DNA from: Massilia varians
GTDB taxonomy: Bacteria; Pseudomonadota; Gammaproteobacteria; Burkholderiales; Burkholderiaceae_D
Reading direction: 5' to 3'
DNA length: 64,000 nucleotides
NCBI RefSeq assembly: GCF_027923905.1
Contig: NZ_AP026966.1
Coordinates: 1,427,001 to 1,491,000, forward strand
The notes beneath the pieces are model-generated. The model did no database searches and was not told where the DNA came from. It was given only the letters and a program-made list of their open reading frames with translations. Each line of letters begins with the position of its first letter. Positions within the stretch are counted from its first letter, which is position 1. Positions 1 through 8,141 of the stretch are shown here, piece by piece. A program made the translations under genes and the position numbers.

Positions 1-359
1 GCGGCGCCCAGATCCGCGCGCTGCTCGAACGCCAGTGGAACAAGGACGGCTCGATGGGCTCGATGCTGCAGATTTCGAACGGCTTCAGCTATACCTGGGA
101 CGAGAAGCGTCCGGTCGGCAGCCGTGTCACCGCCATCACCCTGGACGGCAAGCCGCTCGAGGACAGCCAGCGCTACCGCATCGTGGCCAACAACTTCCTG
201 GCCGAAGGCGGCGACAACTATCCGGAATTCGGCCAGGGCAGCAACCGCCTCGAGACCGGCCTGCTCGACCTCGACGCCTTCGCCGAGTACCTGCGCGCGA
301 CCGAAGGGCAGGGCGCCGCCATGGCCCCGGCCGCACCACGCATCATCAAGGCCCAATAA
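1..359 (+). CDS. 5'-nucleotidase family protein, C-terminal part (partial)
   Basis: This is the 3' end of a gene that begins before the window; the frame is open from base 3 to the TAA at 357-359. The roughly 118 visible residues match the C-terminal substrate-binding domain of the bifunctional UshA-type 5'-nucleotidases. Key parts are a GAQIRALLE start, then MLQISNGFSYTWD (base/ribose-stacking region), RYRIVANNFLAEGGDNYPEF and a short tail. Family members are periplasmic or secreted metallophosphoesterases that dephosphorylate nucleotides to nucleosides. The catalytic metallophosphatase domain lies outside the window, so activity cannot be judged. It is followed 26 bases later by a secreted nuclease gene on the same strand, so the two probably form a nucleic-acid scavenging operon. 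Confidence 0.88.
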   Translation, partial: GAQIRALLERQWNKDGSMGSMLQISNGFSYTWDEKRPVGSRVTAITLDGKPLEDSQRYRIVANNFLAEGGDNYPEFGQGSNRLETGLLDLDAFAEYLRATEGQGAAMAPAAPRIIKAQ

Positions 360-385
360 GCCGACCGTTCCAAGCAAGGATGACC

Positions 386-1447
386 ATGAAAAAACTAGCC
401 TGCGTACTGGCGCTCACCACCGCCTTCGCATCTTTCGACGCCGCGGCCTGGGGCCGCGACGGCCACAAGGCCATCGGCGCCATCGCCGACAAGCTGCTCA
501 AGGGCAGCCGCGCGCAAAAGGAAATCGCCCTGCTGCTCAAGCCGGGCGAATCGCTCGAACTGATCGCCAACTGGGCCGACTGCGTCAAGGGCACCTATTG
601 CGGCGAGCAGACCTCCGAGATGATCGAGTACGTCAACGCCAACCCGCAGCACGACAAGTACCACTACACCAACGTGCCCTTCCAGCACGACCATTACGAC
701 GACCACGGCGTGGGCCGGACCGGCGCCGACATCGTGCAGACCCTGCGCCAGTGCATCGCCGTGTTGCAGGGTAAAACCGATCCGGAACTGAACCCGCACA
801 AGTTCAGCAAACGCCAGGCGCTGATCCTGCTGACCCACTTCGCCGGCGACATCCACCAGCCGCTGCACGTGGGCGCGGCCTACGTCGGCAAGGACGGCCA
901 GTTCGTCGCCCCGAAGACGCAGGAAGAAGTCAACGAGACCCTGATCTTCGATACGCGCGGCAGCAACAACCTGCTGCTCGACGATGCGAGGCTGGCGGAA
1001 CTGGCGGCGCGCGCGATTCCCGCGGGCGAACCGGCCGTGGTGAAGGAAGGCATGCCGAAGTCCCTGACGCGGCCCTTCCATTCGTACTGGGACAGCACCA
1101 CGGTCGACTACGCGTTCCGCCGCCTGCAGACCAAGACGCCGGCGCAGTTCGCCGACAAGGTCGTCGGCGGCAAGACGCAATTGCCGCTGATCGAGGGCGA
1201 TCCGATCACCGTGCCCTACGCCTGGGCCAACCACTCGCTGTTCGTGGCCAAGGAAGCCTTCAGGGACGTCACGCCGGGCAAGTTGACGCCGCAGACCGGC
1301 AAGAAGGGCGAGACCTACTACACCTTCGCGCTGGAAGTGCCGGCCCACTACCCGGTGCCGAGCTCGGAGCTCGCCAAGCAGCAGCTGATCCGGGGCGGCT
1401 ACAACCTGGCGGCGCTGCTGCAGGCCATCTATCCGGAAAAAGGCTGA
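386..1447 (+). CDS. S1/P1-type secreted nuclease
   Basis: 353 residues. A Sec signal peptide of about 21 residues ends in AAA just before W-G-R-D-G-H; the mature N-terminal Trp is the residue whose backbone and side chain help bind zinc in the S1/P1 family. Further expected ligand regions are visible: THFAGDIHQPLHVG, RGSNN (in place of the usual RGGN) and PFHSYWD. Family members are Zn-dependent nucleases and 3'-nucleotidases acting on single-stranded DNA and RNA outside the cytoplasm. The ATG at 386 is preferred over 380 because AAGGA lies five bases before it. It sits directly behind the 5'-nucleotidase fragment and is closed by a strong terminator, consistent with one nucleic-acid degradation unit. 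Confidence 0.93.
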   Translation: MKKLACVLALTTAFASFDAAAWGRDGHKAIGAIADKLLKGSRAQKEIALLLKPGESLELIANWADCVKGTYCGEQTSEMIEYVNANPQHDKYHYTNVPFQHDHYDDHGVGRTGADIVQTLRQCIAVLQGKTDPELNPHKFSKRQALILLTHFAGDIHQPLHVGAAYVGKDGQFVAPKTQEEVNETLIFDTRGSNNLLLDDARLAELAARAIPAGEPAVVKEGMPKSLTRPFHSYWDSTTVDYAFRRLQTKTPAQFADKVVGGKTQLPLIEGDPITVPYAWANHSLFVAKEAFRDVTPGKLTPQTGKKGETYYTFALEVPAHYPVPSSELAKQQLIRGGYNLAALLQAIYPEKG

Positions 1448-1482
1448 TCGATTGGCCGCAGGATAGATCAGCAGCAGACAGC

Positions 1483-1514
1483 ATCATGGGCGCCACTGGC
1501 GCCCATGATTTTTT
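1483..1514 (+). terminator. Rho-independent terminator after the nuclease gene
   Basis: A perfect 12-bp stem (ATCATGGGCGCC / GGCGCCCATGAT) with a 3-base loop is followed by a T run ending at 1514. It ends the 5'-nucleotidase/nuclease unit. Confidence 0.92.
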
Positions 1515-1583
1515 GGACGCGTTCGCGCGTCGCCACCACGGTCTTGGCATAGAATCCGTTCTCCCGGATCTTATCGAAAAACC

Positions 1584-2441
1584 ATGACCACTCTCATCAA
1601 GGCCGCCTGCGCCGCCTGCTGCCTCCTGCCACTGGCCGCCCACGCCCAGTCCGCGGCCGAACGCAATCTCCCGCTCTGGGAAATCGGCCTCGGCGCCGCC
1701 GCCCTGTCCACGCCTTCCTACCCGGCCTCCAGCGGGCGTGAAACGCGCGTGCTGGTCGTCCCGAGCGTGATCTACCGTGGCGACATCCTGCGGGCCGACC
1801 GTTCCGGCATCAATGCGCGCCTGTTCAGCTCCAACCGCGCCGAGCTCGACCTCGGCTTCGCCGGCGCCCTGCCGTCCGATTCGGATGACGTGCCCGAACG
1901 CGCGGGGATGCCCGACCTCGGCCCGCTGGTGGAATTCGGTCCGCGCCTGAAGCTGCGCCTGGCCGACCTGGGCGAAAACCGGCGGCTGCGCCTGGAGCTG
2001 CCGCTGCGCGCCGTGATCGAGGCGCGCGGCGGGCTGCATGCCCGCGGCACGAGCTTCGAGCCGCGCCTGGCCTACGAGATGGCCGGCCCGCGCAGGGCCT
2101 GGACGCTGGAGGCCAACGTGTCGGCGGTGCTGGGCGACCGCCGGATCAACCGCCACTTCTACGAAGTCGCTCCGCAGTATGCGAGCGCCACGCGGCCGGC
2201 CTATGCGGCCGATTCGGGCCTGCTGCTCACGCGCCTCGGCCTGTTCGGCTCGCGCTACCTCAACGAGGACGTGCGCCTGTTCGGCTACCTGCGTGTGGAA
2301 AGCTACAAGGGGACGGCGAACCGCGACAGTCCGCTGCACGTGAAGGACAGCGGCGTATCGGGCGGAATCGGGGTGTTGTGGACCTTCAAGCGCTCGGCGG
2401 CGCGGGCCCGTGGGGCGGAGTCGGTCGATCCGAGCCTGTGA
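1584..2441 (+). CDS. MipA/OmpV family outer-membrane protein
   Basis: 285 residues with a signal peptide ending near AAHAQ (residue 22). The mature part begins NLPLWEIGLGAAALSTPSYPASSG, the opening of the MipA/OmpV beta-barrel family, and continues with alternating hydrophobic strands (VLVVPSVIYRGD, DLGFAGAL, RLRLELPLRAVI) and a terminal strand ending in WTFKRS rather than a clear terminal Phe. Members are outer-membrane barrels; E. coli MipA scaffolds MltA and PBP1B, while many environmental paralogues are unassigned. It stands alone between a terminator and a convergent gene. Family assignment is firm, the precise role is not known. Confidence 0.88.
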   Translation: MTTLIKAACAACCLLPLAAHAQSAAERNLPLWEIGLGAAALSTPSYPASSGRETRVLVVPSVIYRGDILRADRSGINARLFSSNRAELDLGFAGALPSDSDDVPERAGMPDLGPLVEFGPRLKLRLADLGENRRLRLELPLRAVIEARGGLHARGTSFEPRLAYEMAGPRRAWTLEANVSAVLGDRRINRHFYEVAPQYASATRPAYAADSGLLLTRLGLFGSRYLNEDVRLFGYLRVESYKGTANRDSPLHVKDSGVSGGIGVLWTFKRSAARARGAESVDPSL

Positions 2442-2450
2442 TCTGACAAA

Positions 2451-2477
2451 CAAAAAGCCGCGCGGGGCCGCGCGGCT
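2451..2477 (-). terminator. Terminator between convergent genes
   Basis: An 8-bp inverted repeat AGCCGCGC / GCGCGGCT (2456-2477) has an A run on its left (2452-2456), giving a T tract for transcripts on the minus strand. It therefore fits the end of the gene at 2522-2866 and may also slow readthrough from the plus-strand OmpV-type gene. Confidence 0.7.
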
Positions 2478-2521
2478 GCCTGTACCCGGACGGCGCACGG
2501 CCGGCCCGGGTGGCGCAGGGA

Positions 2522-2866
2522 TTACTTGGAAGCGTCCTTGCCGTCCTTGTGCTTGGACTTCTTGTCGTGCTTGTCCTGCTTGGCGTGAGCCTTGTCGGTC
2601 TGGTCGGCCGACGATGCCGATGCCGGCGTTGCCGGGGTAGCGGGCGTGGCCGGAGTTGCCGGCGAAGCCGCGGTGGCAGCGGTGCTGCCGGTGCCGCCGG
2701 CGGTGGCCGATGAATCCGTGGTGGCCGAGGTTTCGGTGGCCGGCGTGGTCGGCATGGCCGGGGTGGCGGCCGTTGCCGGGGTTGCCGGAGTGGCCGGGGT
2801 GGTGGTCTGGGCGTAGGCCGAGGCAGCGGACAGAGCGACGATCAGGGTAGCAATGGTCTTCTTCAT
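2522..2866 (-). CDS. Exported Pro-Ala-Thr repeat protein, function unknown
   Basis: 114 residues. The first 19 or so are a clean Sec signal peptide (MKKTIATLIVALSAASAYA). The middle is almost only Ala, Thr, Pro, Ser and Gly, with repeated PATPATP and ATPAMP units in two blocks. The last 25 residues switch to Lys/Asp/His (TDKAHAKQDKHDKKSKHKDG). No catalytic motif is present. Such composition suggests an extended periplasmic or surface linker with a cationic tail. The repeat blocks use mixed codons but could expand or contract. Separate transcription is implied by terminators on both sides. The gene is accepted because of the signal peptide, the start-site context AGGAATCACCC and a terminator at its end. 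Confidence 0.72.
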   Translation of the reverse strand: MKKTIATLIVALSAASAYAQTTTPATPATPATAATPAMPTTPATETSATTDSSATAGGTGSTAATAASPATPATPATPATPASASSADQTDKAHAKQDKHDKKSKHKDGKDASK

Positions 2867-3018
2867 TGGGTGATTCCTTTCTGGTTCGGTTCTGGCGTAC
2901 GTTTATCGTGTCACCTGGACATCTAACGGGGCGTGGATGAGGCTTGTTGACGAACCTTACAAAGCCTTACGCTGATCACATTTGCTAACAAACTGTGCAA
3001 CAAGCGGTGACTCGGCGC

Positions 3019-3050
3019 AAAAAAAATGGCCTGCAGCAATGCAGGCCATT
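3019..3050 (-). terminator. Terminator of the nucleoside ABC transporter operon
   Basis: An 11-bp stem (AATGGCCTGCA / TGCAGGCCATT, 3025-3050) with a 4-base loop has eight A residues on its left, which is a U tract for minus-strand RNA. It lies 20 bases beyond the stop codon of the last permease gene. Confidence 0.92.
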
Positions 3051-3070
3051 GTTACTGAGCTTAGGGAAGC

Positions 3071-4036
3071 CTAGCGCGATTTGACGAAAGGCTTGCCGAG
3101 CGCCTTGGGCGCGACGGATTTGGCCATCAGGCCGGCCAGCACGATCACGGTCAGCACATACGGGATCATCTGGATCAGCGCACCCGGGATGCGGCCCACC
3201 ACCGGCAGGTCCACGCCTTCGATCTGCACCTGCACCGCGCCGAAGAAGCCGAACATCAGGCAGCCCAGCACCGTGTGCAGCGGACGCCAGTTACCGAACA
3301 CCATCGCCGTCAGCGCCAGGTAGCCGGCACCGGCCGACATGTCGCGCAGGAAGAAGCCGCTCTGGACGATCGACAGGTAGGCGCCGGAGAAGGAGCACAG
3401 CACGCCGGCGATCAGCATCGCGGTGTAGCGGGTGCGCTGCACCGAAATGCCGGCGGCGTCGGCCGCATGCGGGTTTTCGCCGCAGGCGCGCAGGCGCAGG
3501 CCGAAGCGGCTGTGGTACAGCAGCCAGTGCACCAGCGGCAGCAGCAGGAAGGCCAGGTAGACCAGCAGGGTGTGGCCGCCGATCACGCTGCCGTACAGCC
3601 AGCCGATGAAAGGGACGTCGGAGAGCAGCGCGGTGCCCGGCAGGACGATCTCGCTCAGGCGCGCTTCGCCCAGGTCGGGGGTGCGGCCGCCCTGCTGGAA
3701 GAAGTACTGCGCCACCACGAAGGTCAGGCCGCTCATGGCGATGTTGATCGCCATGCCGGCGACCAGCTGGTTGCCCTTCTGGGTGATCGACACGAAGGCC
3801 TGGGTCAGGGCCAGCATGCTGGAGGCCACGATGCCGGCGGCGATGCCGATCCATGGGTCCTGGTAGGCGTAGGCCACGCCGGCCGAGACGAAGGCCGAGG
3901 CGAGGATCTTGCCCTCGAGGCCGAGGTCGATCACGCCGCTGCGTTCGGCGAACAGGCCGGCCATGGCTGCGAAGATCAGGACCGGCGCATTGCGGATCAT
4001 CGTGACGACGATGCTGGCTAATTGGAAGTCGTCCAT
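3071..4036 (-). CDS. Nucleoside-type ABC transporter permease (second permease)
   Basis: 321 residues, a polytopic membrane protein with about eight to ten hydrophobic segments. The stretch LFAERSGVIDLGLEGKIL near residues 28-45 is the hallmark of the RbsC/BPD_transp_2 permeases that serve BMP-type nucleoside importers (YufQ, NupC, RnsD). It ends with a basic tail KALGKPFVKSR. It is the last gene of a minus-strand operon: substrate-binding protein, double-domain ATPase, permease, permease, with only three bases between it and the upstream permease stop. Together the two permeases form the heterodimeric channel across the inner membrane. Substrate is inferred as ribo- or deoxyribonucleosides from family and from the surrounding nucleoside catabolic genes. 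Confidence 0.93.
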   Translation of the reverse strand: MDDFQLASIVVTMIRNAPVLIFAAMAGLFAERSGVIDLGLEGKILASAFVSAGVAYAYQDPWIGIAAGIVASSMLALTQAFVSITQKGNQLVAGMAINIAMSGLTFVVAQYFFQQGGRTPDLGEARLSEIVLPGTALLSDVPFIGWLYGSVIGGHTLLVYLAFLLLPLVHWLLYHSRFGLRLRACGENPHAADAAGISVQRTRYTAMLIAGVLCSFSGAYLSIVQSGFFLRDMSAGAGYLALTAMVFGNWRPLHTVLGCLMFGFFGAVQVQIEGVDLPVVGRIPGALIQMIPYVLTVIVLAGLMAKSVAPKALGKPFVKSR

Positions 4037-4039
4037 GGC

Positions 4040-5119
4040 TTATCCCTTGCGTGCGTTGATCAGTTTGAGGACGGCGGGCGCGTACAGGTTCTCCATGGCG
4101 CCGCAGAACAGGATGATCAGTCCCTGGATGAAAATGAAGGTCTCCTGCGGGATGTTCGGCTTTTCCAGCGACAGGTCGAAGCCGCCCTGGATCAGCGCGC
4201 CGAACAGCACCGCGGACAGGAAGATGCCCACCGGGTGCTGGCGGCCCATCAGGGCGATCGCGATGCCGATGAAGCCGGCGCCGGCAGGGAAGTTCAGGCT
4301 CAGGTAATGGGTCGAGCCGAGGATCGAGTTGACCGCGGCCAGGCCGGCCAGCGCACCCGAGATCAGCATCGCGACGATGATCATGCGGCTGATGCGCACG
4401 CCGGCGTAGTGGGCCGCGTGCTGGTTCAGGCCGGTGGCCTGCAGCTTGTAGCCCCAGGGCGAGCGCGTCATCATCACCCAGTAGATCGCCAGGGCCAGGA
4501 TCGCCAGGAAGAAGCCGATGTTGAGCGGGGTGTCGCCCAGCACCGGGAACCATTCGCCCAGGCGCGGCATCCACGCCGCTTCCGAGAACACACGGCTGGC
4601 CGGGTTCTGGTCGCCCTCGGGGATCAGCTTGAGGATCAGGAAGTTCATCAGGCTGGCGGCGATGAAGTTGAACATGATGGTCGTGACCACCACGTGGCTG
4701 CCGCGCTTGGCCTGCAGGTAGCCGGGCAGGAAGGCCCAGCCGGCGCCGAACACGGCGCTGGCCACCATCGCCAGCGGAATCAGGAGCCAGGGCGAGAGCG
4801 AGGCATCGAAAGCGAGCATGGCCAGGGTCAGCCCCAGGCCGCCCAGGTACATCTGGCCTTCGGCGCCGATGTTGAACAGGCCCGCCTTCATCGCCACCGA
4901 GACCGCCAAGCCGGTGAACACGAAGGTGGAGGCGTAGAACAGGGTGTAGCTCAGGCCTTCCGGATTGATGACGGCGTTGTTGACCAGGATCTGCAGCGAT
5001 TCGACCGGGCTTTCGCCCAGCAGGTGGATCACCAGCGCGGCCACCAGCAGCGCGGACAGCAGGTTCAGGATGGGCAGGACGAAACCAGATGCCCAGCGTG
5101 GGAGTTCAGTCGTTTTCAT
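4040..5119 (-). CDS. Nucleoside-type ABC transporter permease (first permease)
   Basis: 359 residues with around ten membrane spans. It belongs to the YufP/RnsC/NupB branch of BPD_transp_2 permeases: a longer N-terminal region, the motif MKAGLFNIGAEGQMYLGGL around residues 83-101, and KRGSHVVVTTIMFNFIA in the cytoplasmic loop that contacts the ATPase. The gene starts one base after the ATPase stop codon, so translation is almost certainly coupled. It pairs with the following permease to make the transmembrane part of the importer. Confidence 0.93.
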   Translation of the reverse strand: MKTTELPRWASGFVLPILNLLSALLVAALVIHLLGESPVESLQILVNNAVINPEGLSYTLFYASTFVFTGLAVSVAMKAGLFNIGAEGQMYLGGLGLTLAMLAFDASLSPWLLIPLAMVASAVFGAGWAFLPGYLQAKRGSHVVVTTIMFNFIAASLMNFLILKLIPEGDQNPASRVFSEAAWMPRLGEWFPVLGDTPLNIGFFLAILALAIYWVMMTRSPWGYKLQATGLNQHAAHYAGVRISRMIIVAMLISGALAGLAAVNSILGSTHYLSLNFPAGAGFIGIAIALMGRQHPVGIFLSAVLFGALIQGGFDLSLEKPNIPQETFIFIQGLIILFCGAMENLYAPAVLKLINARKG

Positions 5120-5120
5120 A

Positions 5121-6650
5121 TCAGTGCTTGTGCATCCCGCCCATCAACAGGCCAATGCGGGTGGTATCGAATTCGTCGATGTTCAGTTCACCGGTGACGC
5201 GGCCGCCCGAGACGACCACGATGCGGTCGGCCAGGGCGCGCACTTCTTCCAGCTCGGTCGACACCAGGAGGATCGCCACGCCTTCGTCGCGCAGGCGCAG
5301 CAGCTGGGTGTGGATGCTTTCGATGGTGCCGATGTCGACGCCGCGGGTCGGCTGGCCGACCAGCATCAGCTTGGGTGCGGCCGACACTTCGCGCGCGATC
5401 ACGACCTTCTGCTGGTTGCCGCCCGAGAGCAGGCCGATGCGCAGATCCGGGTTCTTCGGACGCACGTCGAAAGCTTCCAGCAGGTGCGCGCAGCGCTTGG
5501 CGATGGCCTCGAAGTCGAACAGGCCCAGCTTGTTCCTGACCCGGTCCTGGTAGCCGAACACGGTGTTCTGCATGACCGAGAAATCCTTGATGACGCCGTC
5601 GCGCAGGCGGTCTTCCGGCACGTGGCCGATGCCCAGCTCGCGGAAGGTGGCGGGCAGGCCGTCGGCATTGGCGCGGCCGGCGTAGGGCAGTTCCTTGCCG
5701 AGGAACTCGACTTTACCGGAGCTCGGCAGGCGCATGCCCGACAGGATTTCCATCAGCTCGCTCTGGCCGTTGCCCGAGACGCCGGCAATCGCCACGATCT
5801 CGCCGGCGCGCACGGTCAGGTCGATGTCGGACAGCAGCTTGACCTTGTTCTTGTCCTGCAGCTCCAGGTTCGACACCTTGAGCACCGGCGCGCCCGGGTT
5901 GAAGGGCTTGCGCGGCAGGTTGCCTTCGATCGGGCGGCCGACCATCATGTTGGCCAGCTGCTCTTTCGACGTGTCTTTCGTGGCGACGGCGCCGGCCACG
6001 CGGCCTGCGCGCATCACCGTCACCTGGTCGGTGATCTCCATGATCTCGCCCAGCTTGTGGGTGATCAGGATGATGGTCTTGCCCTGTTCCTTGAACAGCC
6101 GCAGGATCTCGAACAGCGAGGCGGTTTCCTGGGCGGTGAGGACGGCGGTCGGCTCGTCCAGGATCAGGATCTCGGCGCTGCGGTAGATCTGCTTGAGGAT
6201 CTCGACACGCTGCTGCGCGCCCACCGACAGGTCGTGGATGGTGGCGAGCGGGTCGACGTCGAGGCGGTAGCGCTCGCAGATCTCGCGCAGCGCGCTTTCC
6301 GTTTCCTTGCGCTTGGCAGCCAGCTTGAATCCGCCCTCGGTGCCCAGCATGACGTTGTCGAGCACGGTCATGTTCTCGACCAGCATGAAGTGCTGGTGCA
6401 CCATGCCGATGCCCAGGTCGATCGCCTCGAGGGACGAGCGGATCTGGCGCTCCTGGCCGTTGATCACGAGCTGGCCGCTGTCGGCATGGTAGTAGCCGTA
6501 CAGGATGCTCATGAGGGTGGACTTGCCCGCGCCATTCTCGCCGATCACGCCGTGGATCGAGCCTTTGGCGATCGAGAAGCTGACGTCAGCGTTCGCCTGC
6601 ACGGCCCCGAAGGCCTTGCTAATGTTGCGAAATTCTACGGCTGGCTGCAT
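5121..6650 (-). CDS. Nucleoside-type ABC transporter ATPase, two fused nucleotide-binding domains
   Basis: 509 residues from the ATG at 6650 (MQPAVEFRNISKAFG). This start matches family N-termini better than an upstream ATG at 6689 that would overlap a terminator. The first ATPase domain has Walker A GENGAGKST, signature LSVGAQQRVEI and Walker B ILILDEP. The second has a degenerate Walker A (GVSGNGQSE), an LSGGNQQKVVIAREV signature and a Walker-B region, the usual asymmetry of the RbsA/YufO/NupA family. It powers import of nucleosides bound by the BMP protein encoded just upstream. A hairpin terminator lies between that gene and this one, so expression may be stepped down after the binding protein, as in many importers. 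Confidence 0.93.
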   Translation of the reverse strand: MQPAVEFRNISKAFGAVQANADVSFSIAKGSIHGVIGENGAGKSTLMSILYGYYHADSGQLVINGQERQIRSSLEAIDLGIGMVHQHFMLVENMTVLDNVMLGTEGGFKLAAKRKETESALREICERYRLDVDPLATIHDLSVGAQQRVEILKQIYRSAEILILDEPTAVLTAQETASLFEILRLFKEQGKTIILITHKLGEIMEITDQVTVMRAGRVAGAVATKDTSKEQLANMMVGRPIEGNLPRKPFNPGAPVLKVSNLELQDKNKVKLLSDIDLTVRAGEIVAIAGVSGNGQSELMEILSGMRLPSSGKVEFLGKELPYAGRANADGLPATFRELGIGHVPEDRLRDGVIKDFSVMQNTVFGYQDRVRNKLGLFDFEAIAKRCAHLLEAFDVRPKNPDLRIGLLSGGNQQKVVIAREVSAAPKLMLVGQPTRGVDIGTIESIHTQLLRLRDEGVAILLVSTELEEVRALADRIVVVSGGRVTGELNIDEFDTTRIGLLMGGMHKH

Positions 6651-6687
6651 TGCGATCTTAGTGTAAAAGTGGAGACTGCATTCATTC

Positions 6688-6728
6688 AAAAGCGCGCCGG
6701 GCCGGGTTCACCGGCGCGGCGCGCTTTT
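6688..6728 (-). terminator. Intra-operon hairpin after the BMP binding-protein gene
   Basis: Arms AAAAGCGCGCC and GGCGCGCTTTT pair perfectly over 11 bp around a GC-rich loop, with a short A run on the left giving a U tract on the minus strand. It lies between the binding-protein gene and the ATPase gene. It probably works as a partial terminator or 3' stabiliser that leaves more binding-protein mRNA than membrane-component mRNA. Confidence 0.8.
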
Positions 6729-6744
6729 CTCTGGGAGGGGGGTA

Positions 6745-7755
6745 TCAGACCGGGCAGCTGCCTGCGGCGCGGTAGTCGATGACCTTGATCTTGCCGTTGA
6801 TGATGTCGGTGCGCACGCCGTTGACGCGCTTTTCCATCTCCGGCGAGACGACCTTGCGGTTGTCCTTGTCCAGGACCCAGTCCACGCCGCCTTCCTTCAG
6901 GCCCTTGTAGGTCACGCCCGGCTTCCAGGTGCCGTTCTTCATGGCCATGAAGGAATCGTAGACGGCGACGTCCACGCGCTTGACCATCGAGGTCAGCATG
7001 CTGCCCGGATGCAGGTAGTTCTGGTTCGAGTCGACGCCAATCGCCAGCTTGCCCTTGGTCTTGGCCATCTGCAGCGCGCCCATGCCGCTGCCGCCGGCCA
7101 CCGCGAACACCACGTCGGCGCCGCGGTCGAACTGCGCGCGCGCCAGTTCGCCGCCCTTGGCCGGATCGTTCCAGGCCGCGGCGGTGGTGCCGACCATGTT
7201 CTGCATGATCTCGACTTTCGGATACTCGGCCTTGGCGCCCTGGGCGTAGCCGCAGGCGAAGGCGCGGATCAGCGGGATGTCCATGCCGCCGACGAAGCCC
7301 AGCTTCTTCGACTTGGAAGCCATGGCGGCGGCGACGCCGACCAGGTAGGAGCCTTCCTGTTCCTTGAACATCACCGAATTGATGTTGTTACCCTGGGCGA
7401 CGCTGTCGATCAGCACGAAGCGCACGTTCGGGAATTCCTTGGCGACCTTCTGCACCGCCTGGGTCTGCGAGAAGCCGATCGCCGCGATCAGGTCGACCTT
7501 CTTGCGCGCGAGGCCGCGCATGACCTGCTCGGCCTGGGTATCGCTGTTGGCCTGCACTTCGAAGACCTTGATGCCGGTCTCTTTCGTGAAGCGCTGCAGG
7601 CCTTCGAAGGCCGACTGGTTGAACGATTTGTCGAACTTGCCGCCCGCATCGTAGACCATGCCGAGCTTCGGTGCGGCGGGCGCTGCGCTTGCAATGCCTG
7701 CGCTGCCGGCGACGCACAGCGCCGCAATGGTCATGGTGAGTTGCTTGAGTTTCAT
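6745..7755 (-). CDS. BMP family nucleoside-binding protein of ABC importer
   Basis: 336 residues with a Sec signal peptide cleaved after about residue 24 (GIASA/AP); there is no lipobox Cys, so it should be a soluble periplasmic protein. The mature part starts PKLGMVYDAGGKFDKSFNQSAFEGL, the Bmp-family opening in which the DKSFN residues contact the nucleoside. Later GGMDIPLIRAFACGYAQGAK and GVDSNQNYLHPG are also typical. Known relatives (PnrA/TmpC, BmpA, Med, RnsB-type) bind purine or pyrimidine nucleosides. AGGAG precedes the ATG. It is the first gene of the four-gene importer operon and lies near genes that break down every class of nucleoside. Confidence 0.92.
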   Translation of the reverse strand: MKLKQLTMTIAALCVAGSAGIASAAPAAPKLGMVYDAGGKFDKSFNQSAFEGLQRFTKETGIKVFEVQANSDTQAEQVMRGLARKKVDLIAAIGFSQTQAVQKVAKEFPNVRFVLIDSVAQGNNINSVMFKEQEGSYLVGVAAAMASKSKKLGFVGGMDIPLIRAFACGYAQGAKAEYPKVEIMQNMVGTTAAAWNDPAKGGELARAQFDRGADVVFAVAGGSGMGALQMAKTKGKLAIGVDSNQNYLHPGSMLTSMVKRVDVAVYDSFMAMKNGTWKPGVTYKGLKEGGVDWVLDKDNRKVVSPEMEKRVNGVRTDIINGKIKVIDYRAAGSCPV

Positions 7756-8141
7756 GAATGAGGCTCCTGGGAATTTCGATATTGTACCCGGCCCAACAGT
7801 GAGACAGGAACGGGCTGCGCAAGCTGCATCGCCTACGACACCATAGGGCGAACGATGCGCAGGGCATTGTGTCAGCCGTCTGGTACGGATGTCGTTACGA
7901 TTTGTATCGCGGTGATATTTCTCTCGGCAGTGCCTGATACATGTAGCTCATCTGCAACAGCAATACAGCGAGCCGCGACAGGCCTGAGCGGAAAATCCAC
8001 CGCGAGGCCGCGCAAATAAGGGAAATCCGGGTGTACGCAGCTCAGCCTGTCAAATATGCATCAAGCGACATATTGATGACAAATACGATTTTACTTGGCA
8101 ATTTATTCCAAGGAAATATAACTGCTGACAATATTCAGCAA
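7756..8141 (-). other. Intergenic region upstream of the BMP importer
   Basis: 386 bases without a supported gene. The right half (about 8030-8140) is much richer in A+T than its surroundings and lies just beyond the stop of the hydrolase gene. The left part must hold the importer's promoter: a possible -10 TACAAT is read on the minus strand about 25 bases before the start codon, but no good -35 is visible. I found no aptamer-like purine riboswitch and no strong terminator here. Confidence 0.4.

Noticed and set aside
1483..1514. REP-type repeat like those at 12638 and 22218
   Set aside because: It lacks the GTAGGGTGG and GCGCGTTCA outline and carries a T run; it is a normal terminator.
3275..4021. 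Long plus-strand reading frames opposite the ABC transporter genes (also 4022-5197, 4965-6782, 7009-7761)
   Set aside because: They are antisense to clear family members, rich in Gln/His/Arg/Ala typical of GC-rich shadow frames, and have no ribosome sites.
7756..7900. Purine riboswitch before the nucleoside importer
   Set aside because: No paired three-way junction or conserved loop sequences could be found by eye.
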